A stretch of 64,000 nt of DNA from Neisseriaceae bacterium HSC-16F19 (GCF_024171525.1 NZ_JALJZY010000009.1:41122-105121), one strand, 5' to 3'; counted from the first letter of the stretch, positions 34,848 through 44,110 are shown. Notes: generated by a model from the letters alone, not told the origin. Program-made: numbers and translations.

Positions 34848-36782
34848 TTAATCCCGCGACAGCGCTTCAATCGGGTTCAGCTGCGAGGCATTTTTGGCGG
34901 GCATAAAGCCGAACAGCACGCCGATGGCGCTGGAACACAGCACCGCCAGCACGATGGACAGCGTGGAAAACGACATGGCAAAGTCGCTGACAAAGGCATT
35001 AAACAGCGCACCGATAATGTAGGACAGCAAAATGCCGGTGAGCCCGCCAATCAGGCAGATCAGCACCGCCTCAATCAGAAACTGCTGCAAAATATTGCCC
35101 TGGCGTGCGCCGATGGCCATGCGTACGCCGATTTCTTTGGTGCGTTCGGTCACCGACACCAACATGATGTTCATCACGCCGATGCCGCCCACCACCAGCG
35201 AAATCACCGCAATCGAGGAAATCAGCAGCGTCATGGCGCCCATGGTGCTTTCCACGGTTTTCTTGATGCTGTCGCTGTTATTGGTGAAAAAATCTTCTTT
35301 GCCGTGGCGCGCCAACAGCAATTCCTTCAAGCCCTGTTCGGCCACGGCAGTACTGACATCATCCTTGATTTTCACGGTAATCGAATTGATGTGGCTCTCG
35401 CCGGTAATGCGCTGCATCACCGTGGTATAGGGCGCCCACATTTGCAGATTGTCACCGCCAAACCCGCTCTGGTCGGCCGAGCTGATGCCGATCACCGTCA
35501 ACGGACGCTTTTTAAACAAAATGGTCTGCCCTATGGGGTCGACGTCTCGTGGGAACAGTTGCTTTTGCGTGTTGGGGTCGATGACCACCACCTGCGCCCC
35601 GGCGGCCACTTCGTCGTCGTCAAACAAGCGCCCGCGGTCGAGCTTGATGCCGCGCACGGTGAAATACTGCTCGCCGGCGCCGTAAATCTGCGCGGTGACA
35701 TCGGTATTGCGGTAAGTCACCGTGCCGCTGGAAGAGGTCATGGGGGTCACGCTGTCCACATAGCTTTGCTTGCTGATGGCATTGGCATCGGCCACCGTGA
35801 GCGTGCGGATGCGGTGGCGCGTGCGGTCGCCGAAACTCTTGCCCGGATACACGCTGATGGTATTGGTGCCGATGGCGCTGATGTCGGCCAGCACTTTCTC
35901 CTGCGTACCGCGCCCCAGCGCCACCACCGATACCACCGAGGCAATGCCGATGATGATGCCGAGCATGGTCAGAAGCGAGCGCATCTTGTGCGCCAAAATC
36001 GCCTGCACCGACATCTTGAAGGCTTCCACAAACTGGTCTTTGTAAAATAGCCACGAAGTGTTTTCCGGCACGCTTTCTACCGAACTGGGCGCAATCTCGG
36101 TGTTTTTGCTGGTGTCGGCAATGATTTCGCCGTCTTTGATTTCAATCACGCGGTTGGCAAAGGCGGCGATATTCGGGTCGTGGGTCACCAAAATAATGGT
36201 GTGCCCCTTTTGGTGCAGCTCGCGGATGATTTCCATCACCATCTCGCCGCTGCCCGAATCCAGCGCCCCGGTGGGCTCGTCCGCCAGAATGATTTCGCCG
36301 CCGTTCATCAGCGCCCGCGCAATCGACACCCGCTGCTGCTGGCCGCCGGAGAGCTGGTTGGGACGGTTGTCTTCCTTGCCGCTCAAGCCCAAATCGGCCA
36401 ACAGGCGGTTGGCGCGTTCTTCGCGCGCTTTTTGTTCCAAACCGGCATACACCGAGGGCAGCGCCACATTGTCGCGTGCCGAGAGCGCGCCCAAAAGATT
36501 GTAGCGCTGGAAGATAAAGCCGAATTTGCGCCGCCGCAAAGCGGCCAATTCATCGCCCGACATATGCGCCGTTTCCACACCGTCGATTTTGTAGGAACCG
36601 GAGGTGGCGGTATCCAGGCAGCCCAAGATATTCATCAGCGTGGACTTGCCCGAGCCGGACTGGCCGATGATGGCAATAAAATCGCCTTTTTCGATATTCA
36701 GGCTCACGTCTTTGAGGATATGGACGCAGTTGTCGCCTTCACCGAAATAGCGGTTGATGTTGCGGCATTCGATTAGACTCAT
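34848..36782 (-). CDS. macB: Macrolide/peptide export ABC protein MacB
   Basis: 644 residues, full MacB length. The N-terminal ATPase (1-225) has IGQSGSGKST, LSGGQQQR and ILADEPTGALDS. After a linker come one membrane helix (about 275-295), a large periplasmic domain and three further helices near the C-terminus, ending NPIEALSRD. MacB drives export of macrolides, enterotoxins or lipopeptides with MacA and a TolC-like channel. macA is found 2.8 kb upstream rather than adjacent. Confidence 0.96.
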   Translation of the reverse strand: MSLIECRNINRYFGEGDNCVHILKDVSLNIEKGDFIAIIGQSGSGKSTLMNILGCLDTATSGSYKIDGVETAHMSGDELAALRRRKFGFIFQRYNLLGALSARDNVALPSVYAGLEQKAREERANRLLADLGLSGKEDNRPNQLSGGQQQRVSIARALMNGGEIILADEPTGALDSGSGEMVMEIIRELHQKGHTIILVTHDPNIAAFANRVIEIKDGEIIADTSKNTEIAPSSVESVPENTSWLFYKDQFVEAFKMSVQAILAHKMRSLLTMLGIIIGIASVVSVVALGRGTQEKVLADISAIGTNTISVYPGKSFGDRTRHRIRTLTVADANAISKQSYVDSVTPMTSSSGTVTYRNTDVTAQIYGAGEQYFTVRGIKLDRGRLFDDDEVAAGAQVVVIDPNTQKQLFPRDVDPIGQTILFKKRPLTVIGISSADQSGFGGDNLQMWAPYTTVMQRITGESHINSITVKIKDDVSTAVAEQGLKELLLARHGKEDFFTNNSDSIKKTVESTMGAMTLLISSIAVISLVVGGIGVMNIMLVSVTERTKEIGVRMAIGARQGNILQQFLIEAVLICLIGGLTGILLSYIIGALFNAFVSDFAMSFSTLSIVLAVLCSSAIGVLFGFMPAKNASQLNPIEALSRD

Positions 36783-36830
36783 GGTGTTTCTTTGTTGGTT
36801 TTCAGGCAGCCTGAGCTGCTGCTTCAGTAG

Positions 36831-36941
36831 TTCGTAGTTCGGATACTTGTATCCGACAAAACCGCAAATGCGGCGGCAATATTGGAAGTTTGCAGCGTAT
36901 TATCAAAGTGTCGGATTCAAGAATCCGACCTACGGCTGCTG
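36831..36941. repeat. 111-bp direct repeat, copy A
   Basis: Begins TTCGTAGTTCGGATACTTG and ends TACGGCTGCTG, with the palindromes GTCGGATACTTGTATCCGAC (one base altered) and GTCGGATTCAAGAATCCGAC at its ends. It is nearly identical to copy B (37409-37519); the two flank the small gene at 36959-37393. Confidence 0.9.
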
Positions 36942-36958
36942 ATGCAGTGTAGGCCCTA

Positions 36959-37393
36959 TTATCCGTGCCGAAACAGGCTCAGCGCGTTTTGGTATTGCGG
37001 TTGTGCAAAAGTAAATACCCAGTATTCAAAACAGCTGTTGTCCGGCGGGTCGATGGTATTTTCATAAGTAAAGTTCTGCCAAATCACACAATCGCTTTCA
37101 AACACGATTTCCACACTGACCACCCCGCAGGCAAAATCGGCGCATTCCGGGCACACATACAGCGGGTAACGGTCGGGAGCCAAATCACCGGGCACCTGTC
37201 CTGTCAGTTGCCGCATCCAGGCATTTTGCTGCCGGGAAGAGACGGTATCACTAAAAATACCCGCCACATCAAAGCGCTCAAGCGCGAGCAGCTCGAACAA
37301 TGATTTGCCGGAAATCACAAAATCCCAGTAATGCACCGTATGGCTGTGGGCGCCGCCTTGGCGGATACGCGGTTTGAAGTCCAGTGTTTCCAT
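36959..37393 (-). CDS. Hypothetical protein, 144 aa, between direct repeats
   Basis: 144 residues, no signal peptide. It contains a four-residue-spaced cysteine group (PLYVCPECADFACG) that might bind a metal, and acidic/aromatic segments (VIWQNFTYENTID). I do not recognise the family; small soluble proteins of this style are often immunity or accessory proteins, but this is a guess. It is bounded by two 111-bp direct repeats, which suggests it arrived or moves as a unit. Confidence 0.65.
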   Translation of the reverse strand: METLDFKPRIRQGGAHSHTVHYWDFVISGKSLFELLALERFDVAGIFSDTVSSRQQNAWMRQLTGQVPGDLAPDRYPLYVCPECADFACGVVSVEIVFESDCVIWQNFTYENTIDPPDNSCFEYWVFTFAQPQYQNALSLFRHG

Positions 37394-37408
37394 AAGGTTT
37401 TCAGGCAG

Positions 37409-37519
37409 TTCGTAGGTCGGATACTTGTATCCGACAAAACCGCAAATGCGGCAGCAATATTGGAAGTTTGCAGCACATTATCAAAGTGTCGGATTCAAGA
37501 ATCCGACCTACGGCTGCTG
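37409..37519. repeat. 111-bp direct repeat, copy B
   Basis: Same sequence as copy A except for a few bases (GTAGGTCGG versus GTAGTTCGG; GCAGCACATT versus GCAGCGTATT). It contains the intact TTGTATCC target that is interrupted by a Correia-like element at 5609-5791. Confidence 0.9.
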
Positions 37520-37522
37520 CTG

Positions 37523-37903
37523 TTAATCCGCCTTCACCCAATGAACGGCAATAGCGCCGTTTTCACGCCGCAGCGTGGCTTTGGCAAAACTGCCGCTGTT
37601 GTTTTCTTCCGCCACCAGCACTTCGTCGGCAGAGGCCCATTTCACATAGCGGTGGGCATCGTCGGCGGGATACACGCGGCTGCCGGAGGGCAGTTCCTGC
37701 GGCAGTTGTGCGGTCTGCGGGTGCAGGGTCTGCAACAGTGCACGGTAGGCGGTGGCGAAATCATCGCGGGCAAAAGTGCATTCCAGCACCTGCATATCCG
37801 GGTCGCTGACTTTGCGGGTGCAGTCCAAACCGGCCTGTCCGTGGGCAGCGGCAGGCAGGGCCAGGGTCAGCAACAGGGCAGTGGGCAATAAGCGTTTCAA
37901 CAT
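37523..37903 (-). CDS. Periplasmic hypothetical protein, 126 aa
   Basis: A Sec signal peptide (MLKRLLPTALLLTLALPAAAHG) precedes a ~105-residue mature part with two cysteines (LDCTRK and LECTFA), likely a disulfide. No known domain was recognised. The stop codon lies three bases from repeat copy B. It is one of three genes sitting between macA and macB. Confidence 0.7.
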   Translation of the reverse strand: MLKRLLPTALLLTLALPAAAHGQAGLDCTRKVSDPDMQVLECTFARDDFATAYRALLQTLHPQTAQLPQELPSGSRVYPADDAHRYVKWASADEVLVAEENNSGSFAKATLRRENGAIAVHWVKAD

Positions 37904-37970
37904 GCTTGTCTTTCGCGGGTTATCGGTTTCAGGCAGCCTGAAATATCAGCTGCATTGCAAAATCATTGTC

Positions 37971-38049
37971 GTAGGGCGGGCATTCTTGCCCACCGATTAC
38001 CATTGGTTTATCAGCGGTCTAAAGCGGTGGGCAGGAATGCCCACCCTAC
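37971..38049. repeat. GTAGGGCGGGCA / TGCCCACCCTAC palindromes
   Basis: Left half GGGCGGGCATTCTTGCCCACC and right half GGTGGGCAGGAATGCCCACC (21 and 20 bases) face each other around a 40-base spacer; members of the co-varying palindrome family. Confidence 0.5.
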
Positions 38050-38062
38050 TTGTAGCCTGCCA

Positions 38063-39517
38063 TCAATCCGCGCAGGTATGGGCAGCGCCACTCTCCGGTT
38101 GGCGCAAATAGGCCAGCACGCGTTCGTCTATACAGCGGCTCACACCGGCCAGTGCCAGGGTGTGGCCGTCGCTGTCGCGGGTGAGCAAGGGTGCGCGCCA
38201 ATGGGCGGCCATGCGTTCGGCGTTGGCATACGGTGTGGCCGGGTCGCCGGTTTGTGCCACCAGCAGCACGCTGTGCGCCGGTGCGGGCGGCGGCGGGCTC
38301 AAGTCGTCATTGCCCGCATGCGGCCAGTAATAGCATTCGTCCAACAAATCGGCCTCGCTGCGGGGGCGGTAATTGTCGTAATCGGCGAGCGCATCCACGG
38401 CCTGCATGTTGTTCAGGTAGCCTGCGCGGTCGCGACCCGGAGGCGGGGCGCTGTCGGCGCAATTGACCGCAAACAGGCTCCAATGGCGCGAATCGGGTAC
38501 GGCCACCACCGACAAGGCGTAAGGATTGTCGTAGGTGAGCGCGTGGAAGGTATCGGTATGGCCTTGCGCCAAATCCTGCAACAAGCGGCGGATGTGCGGC
38601 CAGGTGTCCGGCCACATCAGGTTTTCATTCACCACCGCCAGCACTTCTTCGCCGCGGATGGGGCGGCCGAGGCGGTCGGTGAGATTTTGCGCCTCAATGG
38701 CGTTTACCAGGCGGTGGAATTGCGCCACTGCGCTGTCGTCACCCGTCAAGGGGCAGTCGGTGCTTTGGGCGCAATCGGCGGCAAAACGCGCAAAGGTGTG
38801 TTGCAGGGCGCGCTCCTGACCGCAGAGCATGGCAAACCAGTCTTCGGTGGTATCCACCACGCCGTCCAGCACCGCGGCGCGGACCTGTGCGGGGTGTTGG
38901 CGCAGATACAGCGCCGCCACTTTGGTGCCGTAGGAATAGGCGAGGAAGTTGATTTGTTCCTCGCCCAAGGCGCGGCGCAGGGCTTCGACATCGGCTACGG
39001 CATCGGCGGTGCTCAAATGCGCCAGGAAAGCGCTGCCGCTGTGACGCACACAGGCAGCCACGCGGTCTTGGGCGCCGGTGTCGCCGTGCCATCCGGCCTC
39101 ACCGCAATCCAGCGCCGGGGTGCTGGGGGCAATGCCGCGCGGGGCGAGGCCGATGAGGTCGAAGTGCTGCTGCATTTCATGCAGCGATTCCGGGTCTAAA
39201 AACGTCCACCACTCGAGGCTGTGCTGGCCGGGGCCGCCGGGAATCACCAGCAGGCTGCCGAGGCGTGCTGGTGTGTTGTCGGCAGGGCGGCGGGTGAGTG
39301 CCAGCGTTACGCTTTGCCCTTGCGCCTGCGCCGCATCCAGCGGTACGGTGAGCGTGCCGCATTGCGTGCCCTCGGGGACATCCCCCAGCTGCCAGTCGGC
39401 AAAACGGCTGTGACCGCAATCCTGCCAGGCAAAGACGCTGCGGTCTTCGGCTTTGGGGGTGCAGGCGGAGAATGCGGTCAGGAGCAGGGCGGCAGCAGCA
39501 AAACGGGTGGCGGACAT
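38063..39517 (-). CDS. Alpha/beta-hydrolase lipoprotein, tripeptidyl-aminopeptidase-like
   Basis: 484 residues with a lipoprotein signal ending LTAFSAC (Cys19). The fold is that of Tap/SlpD-type secreted peptidases: GSLLVIPGGPGQHSLEWW, the nucleophile Ser in LAYSYGTK (the usual first Gly of G-x-S-x-G is Ala here), the acid Asp in QTGDPATPY and the His in DGHTLAL. It probably removes short peptides from N-termini at the cell surface or in the periplasm; substrate unknown. It separates macA from macB and has an inverted DUS hairpin upstream. Confidence 0.85.
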   Translation of the reverse strand: MSATRFAAAALLLTAFSACTPKAEDRSVFAWQDCGHSRFADWQLGDVPEGTQCGTLTVPLDAAQAQGQSVTLALTRRPADNTPARLGSLLVIPGGPGQHSLEWWTFLDPESLHEMQQHFDLIGLAPRGIAPSTPALDCGEAGWHGDTGAQDRVAACVRHSGSAFLAHLSTADAVADVEALRRALGEEQINFLAYSYGTKVAALYLRQHPAQVRAAVLDGVVDTTEDWFAMLCGQERALQHTFARFAADCAQSTDCPLTGDDSAVAQFHRLVNAIEAQNLTDRLGRPIRGEEVLAVVNENLMWPDTWPHIRRLLQDLAQGHTDTFHALTYDNPYALSVVAVPDSRHWSLFAVNCADSAPPPGRDRAGYLNNMQAVDALADYDNYRPRSEADLLDECYYWPHAGNDDLSPPPPAPAHSVLLVAQTGDPATPYANAERMAAHWRAPLLTRDSDGHTLALAGVSRCIDERVLAYLRQPESGAAHTCAD

Positions 39518-39545
39518 AGACAGTATTAAAGATTAAGTGTCTCAA

Positions 39546-39575
39546 AGGCTGCCTGAAAGGGTTTTCAGGCAGCCT
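39546..39575. terminator. Inverted DUS terminator of macA
   Basis: Stem of 12 bp just past the macA stop (39582). It should isolate macA transcription from the tap-like gene and macB. Confidence 0.7.
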
Positions 39576-39581
39576 TAAGGC

Positions 39582-40754
39582 TTACATGCGCGGGCCGCCG
39601 GGGCCGCCTTTCCATTCTTTCACTTCGCCGTCACTCTCGGAAATCACCACTTGCTCATTCTCTTCCAAGCCCGATTTGATTTCCGTGCGCGTGCCGTCGC
39701 TGATGCCCACGGTCACGGTGCGCTCCTGCGGCTGGCCTTTTTCATCCAGTACGCGCACATAGCGCTCGCCTTTGCGCTGTTTCACCGCCATAGACGGCAC
39801 GGTGAGCACGTCTTTGGCTTCGCTGATGGTAATGGTGTTTTGCGTGGTCATGCCGATGGCGAGCTTGCCGTCTTCATTCGGCACCAATGCGCGCGCATAG
39901 TAATAAATGGCAGTGCTGGTGGTGTCGGTGCTGGTGGTGTAACTGCCTTGCGACATGGTGGTGAGGCCGGGGTCTATGCTGTCCAGTTCCGCACGCTGCG
40001 GGTGTTCCGGGTCGGCCAGAGTGGTGAAGCTCAGTTTTTGTCCGGCGCGCACCTTGGTGATGTCGCCCTCGGCAATCTGCATTTTGTTGAGCATTTGTTT
40101 GAGATTGGCAATCTGCACGATGGTGGGCGTGGTCTGGTTGGCATTTACCGTTTGGCCTTCTTCCACCACCAAAGACACCACCGTGCCGCTGATGGGCGCG
40201 GTAATGCGGGTATAGCCCAAATCCGATTCGGCGGTATTGATGGCAATGCGGCTCTGGCGGATGGACGATTGCAGCTCGGCCACGCGCGCCTTGGCGGCGG
40301 CATGCGCATCTTGCGCGCTTTCCAATTCCTGCTTGGAAGTGGCGTTTTCCGCCATCAGCGCGCGCTCGCGGGCCAGCTGTTTTTCGGCGCTTCTCAAGGC
40401 AATCTGCGCCGAGGCCAGTTGCGCCTGATAGGTTTCCAGCTGCGCTTTGTGGGTGTTGAGGCTGTTGCGTTGGGTGGTGGCGTCGATTTCGGCAATCAGG
40501 TCGCCTTTTTGCACCTCCTGGCCGATTTTGACATGCATCACCTTAATCTGGCCGGACGCCTGGGCGCCCACATCCACCAGTTGCGCGGCGGAAATCTCGC
40601 CGGTAGCCGCAACGGTTTGCGCCACATGGGCGCGGCTGACGGTGTCGGTGAGATAGGTGGTTTTGTCTTCCGGCTTGAGCCACCACCACACACCCGCAGC
40701 CACGGCCAGCAAGACCAGCAGCAGCGCCCCCCATTTAAGCCATTTTTTCTTCAC
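39582..40754 (-). CDS. macA: MacA periplasmic adaptor protein
   Basis: 390 residues, membrane-fusion protein. An N-terminal membrane anchor (WGALLLVLLAVAAGVWWWL, 8-26) is followed by the barrel-sandwich half (VGAQASGQIKVMHVKIGQEV), a long alpha-hairpin (about 100-185, coiled coil) and beta domains. The Gly-rich end (WKGGPGGPRM) is typical of Neisseria-like MacA. It would connect MacB with an outer-membrane channel. Its own terminator and the 2.8-kb distance mean it is not co-transcribed with macB here. Confidence 0.94.
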   Translation of the reverse strand: MKKKWLKWGALLLVLLAVAAGVWWWLKPEDKTTYLTDTVSRAHVAQTVAATGEISAAQLVDVGAQASGQIKVMHVKIGQEVQKGDLIAEIDATTQRNSLNTHKAQLETYQAQLASAQIALRSAEKQLARERALMAENATSKQELESAQDAHAAAKARVAELQSSIRQSRIAINTAESDLGYTRITAPISGTVVSLVVEEGQTVNANQTTPTIVQIANLKQMLNKMQIAEGDITKVRAGQKLSFTTLADPEHPQRAELDSIDPGLTTMSQGSYTTSTDTTSTAIYYYARALVPNEDGKLAIGMTTQNTITISEAKDVLTVPSMAVKQRKGERYVRVLDEKGQPQERTVTVGISDGTRTEIKSGLEENEQVVISESDGEVKEWKGGPGGPRM

Positions 40755-40901
40755 GTTGTATCCTGTTTATATGAGACAGATTATCAGCCGCGGCATTGTA
40801 CGGATTTTCAGGCAGCCTGCAAGTGCGTGCCTCTTGAAAAATAAAGAATAAACAATGATTAATTTATATTAACCTGTTAATTACATAATGCTTGGACAGA
40901 T

Positions 40902-42368
40902 TCATTCTGGGGCAGACAGCAGCTTGCCCGGGTTGCGGGGGTGGTAAAGCCAGATATGGCGGTGGCCCAGAAGGTGGCTGAAGCTGTAGTATTGTTCCGG
41001 ATTGGCGGATGCAGGCACATCCAAGAGGCTGAGTTTGTTGTCGGCCACAGAGTAGTAATGGTATGTGCGCTTTGTGTCGGTGGAGATGCTTTCCAGCCAC
41101 AGATGGCGGCCGTCGGCACTGAATTGGCCGTCAAATACCTTAATCGGCAGCTTTTCGGTATGCAGTTGGCGCAGGCGGGGCAGGGACCAGGTTTGCAGTG
41201 TGCCGTCAGCGTCTACTGTGCGCACCGTTTGGCTGCCCATCCATACGGCCCTGCTGGGTGACATGGTGACCGGGCCTTTCAATTCATCCAGTTTGGTGGC
41301 TTTGGTACGCACATTAATATGGCCCAAGGGCTGTATATTCTGAATTTGCCCGTCTTGGTTGTATTTGATTTCCCATACTTTGTCCCGCACGGCGTAGCTC
41401 AGCAGCATATAGCGACCGTCGGAACTGAAATGCAGATAGGGCGGGGCTAAAACCATCAGGTCAAAATCATTGGCTTCTTCCAAGGTGCCGTCCGGTATGG
41501 ACAAGAATTGGCCGCTTTGGGTATGGAAGAACTCAAGCTGCATGATGCCGCGAATGGGGTAGGCTCTGGCCACATAATCGCGTGTAGGGACGGCGGTCAT
41601 AAAACGATCCAGGCGGTTTGCTAATATATCCGCCAGTTGCTTGTGCGTTTCGCTCTGCTCGGGCATGGATAAGCGGCTGACTTTTGTGGCGCCTTGGGTA
41701 CCCAGTTGCCAGACATCATGGCCGAGCAGTAAGCGGTCCTCTGCCAGCCACAATACCTGATTATTGGCGCGGCTCTCGGCGACAGGGCGGTTGTGATAAT
41801 GCCGGCGTATGTGTTCCAAAGCCGTACGATAAGGTTCTTGAGCCGGATTGCCGTTGTATACAGCCTGCAAGCGCGAATTCAAAAGCAGGCCGTTGCCCGG
41901 ATGGAAGCTGCCAACATGCGGCGGACTTGCCCGGTGTGACAGGGCTTCGATAAAAGTGGGGTGTAAATTCGTATCGGGCAGATGGTCTGCAAATTCGCGG
42001 CTGTTGCCTGTGCTGCCTGAAAATATTTGCCAAGTACCCAGCAGCAGTACGATCAGTGTCAATGCCCATACCCATTTGCGCTGCCACCATGGCTCGTCCG
42101 ATGCCGGATGTAGTATTTCGTTTGCCGTTTCAAACGGTGTATCGGCTGCCTGTAACACCTGCTCGGCCTGTGTCCACAGTTCGGGATGAGCTTGGCGCAG
42201 GGCGTGGTCGTAAACGGATTTGCGTTGCGGATGAAACAAAACCTGTTGCAGGGTGCGGATTTGTTCCAAACTCAGCCTGCCTGCTTCCGACTGCCGCAGC
42301 AGCGCACGCTTTAATTGAGCTTCATCGGCCAGTACATGTGTGCCCAGCCAAGCGTAGTAGTTATCCAT
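40902..42368 (-). CDS. J-like domain / membrane / beta-propeller protein, paralogue 1
   Basis: 488 residues. Residues 3-60 resemble a J-domain (NYYAWLGTHVLADEAQLKRA ... FHPQRKSVYD) but the HPD motif needed to stimulate DnaK is missing. A single membrane helix (about 99-116) follows, then a ~370-residue presumably periplasmic part with beta-propeller-like repeats (LHFSSDGRYMLLSY, DADGTLQTWSLPRLRQL, GQFSADGRHLWLES). Function unknown. It is the second of two tandem paralogues, 52 bases after the first, and probably co-transcribed. Confidence 0.75.
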   Translation of the reverse strand: MDNYYAWLGTHVLADEAQLKRALLRQSEAGRLSLEQIRTLQQVLFHPQRKSVYDHALRQAHPELWTQAEQVLQAADTPFETANEILHPASDEPWWQRKWVWALTLIVLLLGTWQIFSGSTGNSREFADHLPDTNLHPTFIEALSHRASPPHVGSFHPGNGLLLNSRLQAVYNGNPAQEPYRTALEHIRRHYHNRPVAESRANNQVLWLAEDRLLLGHDVWQLGTQGATKVSRLSMPEQSETHKQLADILANRLDRFMTAVPTRDYVARAYPIRGIMQLEFFHTQSGQFLSIPDGTLEEANDFDLMVLAPPYLHFSSDGRYMLLSYAVRDKVWEIKYNQDGQIQNIQPLGHINVRTKATKLDELKGPVTMSPSRAVWMGSQTVRTVDADGTLQTWSLPRLRQLHTEKLPIKVFDGQFSADGRHLWLESISTDTKRTYHYYSVADNKLSLLDVPASANPEQYYSFSHLLGHRHIWLYHPRNPGKLLSAPE

Positions 42369-42420
42369 ATTGTATTTCCCGCAGAGTTAATGAACAGTTT
42401 GTCCTAAGGAATAGCTTGCC

Positions 42421-43806
42421 CTAAGGATGTTTCGTAGAAAGAAAGCGGCTCCATTTGTCTTGCCAGGAATAAAGCCACAAATGGTGGTTGCCCAATACAT
42501 AACGCCCGGATGGGGCGATATGTGTTTCCATGGAAGCAAGATGTTTATCGGCCAAAGTGTAGCGGGCAAATTGGAAATTCATGGATGTCTCCAACTCCAG
42601 CCAGATATGCTTGCCGTCATCACTGAATTGAGCCCAGCGCACTTCGTGCCCCAGTGTTTCGGTGCGCTGTAATTGCAGCTGTGGCAAAGACCAGTGGCGG
42701 ACATCGCCGTTTTCATGCACGGTAATGAGATGGGGTGAAGCCAGCCATGCAGCTTGGGTGTGATTGCGGTACCAGCGGTTTTCCGTGGCATGGGCGGGTG
42801 CGGCGTGTTTGTTGCGGTTGATGCTGCCTATATGGCGCAAATTCTGTATCTGTCCGTCCGGATTGTGCTCCAACATCCACACGTGATCTTCATCAAAATA
42901 GGTAATCAGCATATAGCGTTCGTCGGCGCTGAAATGAACGGCGGCGGGCGGTGCCTCTGCGGAAGGTTCCGCCATATAGGGTCGACCCCGGCCTTGCAGG
43001 GCATAGGTGATCTGCCGACCGTTGTCGCTGTCCAGAAACAGCAACTTCAGATCTTGATCCTGCTTGGTCATCCATAAAACCGTACGCCGCTGCGGCAACA
43101 GGACTACCTCGGTACGCTGTTGCCGGTCTTGTGCCGGGGTGGTCATGGAAAAACGCTTGCGGGCGCCGCTGCTGCCCAAAGTCCACACATCTCCGCCCAC
43201 CAGCAAACCCTGATTGTGCAGCCAGGCAATCGGTTGGTACGGCTGCTGCCCCTGATTTCGGTATTCGGTACGGATGTCGTTCATGGCCGCGATATAAGGG
43301 TGCTGTGTGGCCTGTTTGCTGTTACTGAGTATATCCAGACTGTCATTAATGGCGAGGCCGCGACGGTCGTCGTAATCCATACGCAAATCCCGCCACACCC
43401 AGCTTTGCAAACCTTGGACAAAAGACGGGGACAGAGCGGCATCCTGCATATTGCGCTTATAGAGATAGCCTGTTCCCAGCCATGCAGCCAGCAGCAATAC
43501 CGGTAGCAGTACCCCCAATATCAGTAGCTTGGGCGGTTTTCTGTTTATTGTGTTTACGGATTCGGTCGTTGATATATCGTCTTTGGGTATATCTGCTTCG
43601 CTTTGCCCGGCTTGCGGGTGTGCCTGCTGCAATAAACGGTCGTATACACGACGCCGCTCCGGGTTTAATAAAATATGTCTGATGGCGCGTGCCTGCTCCA
43701 AACTCAACTTGCCGGCTTCGCTTTGGCGTTTTAAGGCTCTGTCTAATTGGGCTGCGTCTGCCGTTATCGGCATGTTCAGCAGTGCATAGTAATTTTCGAT
43801 GGCCAT
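42421..43806 (-). CDS. J-like domain / membrane / beta-propeller protein, paralogue 2
   Basis: 461 residues from the ATG at 43806 (MAIENYYALLNMP), chosen by alignment with its neighbour; the ribosome site is weak. The layout is the same: J-like helices at 3-60 (RRRVYDRLL, no HPD), a membrane helix at about 94-116 and propeller-like repeats (VHFSADERYMLITY, HENGDVRHWSLPQLQLQR, AQFSDDGKHIWLEL). The two proteins differ widely in the region between, so the duplication is old. No known family was recognised as a whole. Confidence 0.75.
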   Translation of the reverse strand: MAIENYYALLNMPITADAAQLDRALKRQSEAGKLSLEQARAIRHILLNPERRRVYDRLLQQAHPQAGQSEADIPKDDISTTESVNTINRKPPKLLILGVLLPVLLLAAWLGTGYLYKRNMQDAALSPSFVQGLQSWVWRDLRMDYDDRRGLAINDSLDILSNSKQATQHPYIAAMNDIRTEYRNQGQQPYQPIAWLHNQGLLVGGDVWTLGSSGARKRFSMTTPAQDRQQRTEVVLLPQRRTVLWMTKQDQDLKLLFLDSDNGRQITYALQGRGRPYMAEPSAEAPPAAVHFSADERYMLITYFDEDHVWMLEHNPDGQIQNLRHIGSINRNKHAAPAHATENRWYRNHTQAAWLASPHLITVHENGDVRHWSLPQLQLQRTETLGHEVRWAQFSDDGKHIWLELETSMNFQFARYTLADKHLASMETHIAPSGRYVLGNHHLWLYSWQDKWSRFLSTKHP

Positions 43807-44050
43807 GATGGCATCCGCATCCGTAAATACCGCATTATGCCACCCCGTCTTCATAAAACCAAAGTATAAAAACCTCTGTTCATGGGGCAGGTAGGGTGAT
43901 CTGGGCGTTAAATTTTGACTTGGCGCGCCGGGGCGATTATGCTTAGCCGCCTTGTGCCCGCCCAAGCGGATATCAAGGCCCAAGCGGATATCAAGACATA
44001 GGGCAGAGTCACTGTCTGCCCGAGGTTTTGCAAAACCTTAAACGAATTAT
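43807..44050. other. Intergenic region with an 18-bp tandem duplication
   Basis: CCCAAGCGGATATCAAGG is repeated directly at 43961-43978 and 43979-43995 (second copy one base short). No gene is supported; promoters for both flanking genes should lie here. Confidence 0.5.
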
Positions 44051-44076
44051 TTCAGGCAGCCTTAAGGCTGCCTGAA
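44051..44076. terminator. Inverted DUS pair before the FabH-like gene
   Basis: TTCAGGCAGCCT (44051-44062) and AGGCTGCCTGAA (44065-44076) with a 2-base loop. Confidence 0.5.
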
Positions 44077-44110
44077 AACACCTTTGAATATAATGAGGAA
44101 ACACATTCCC

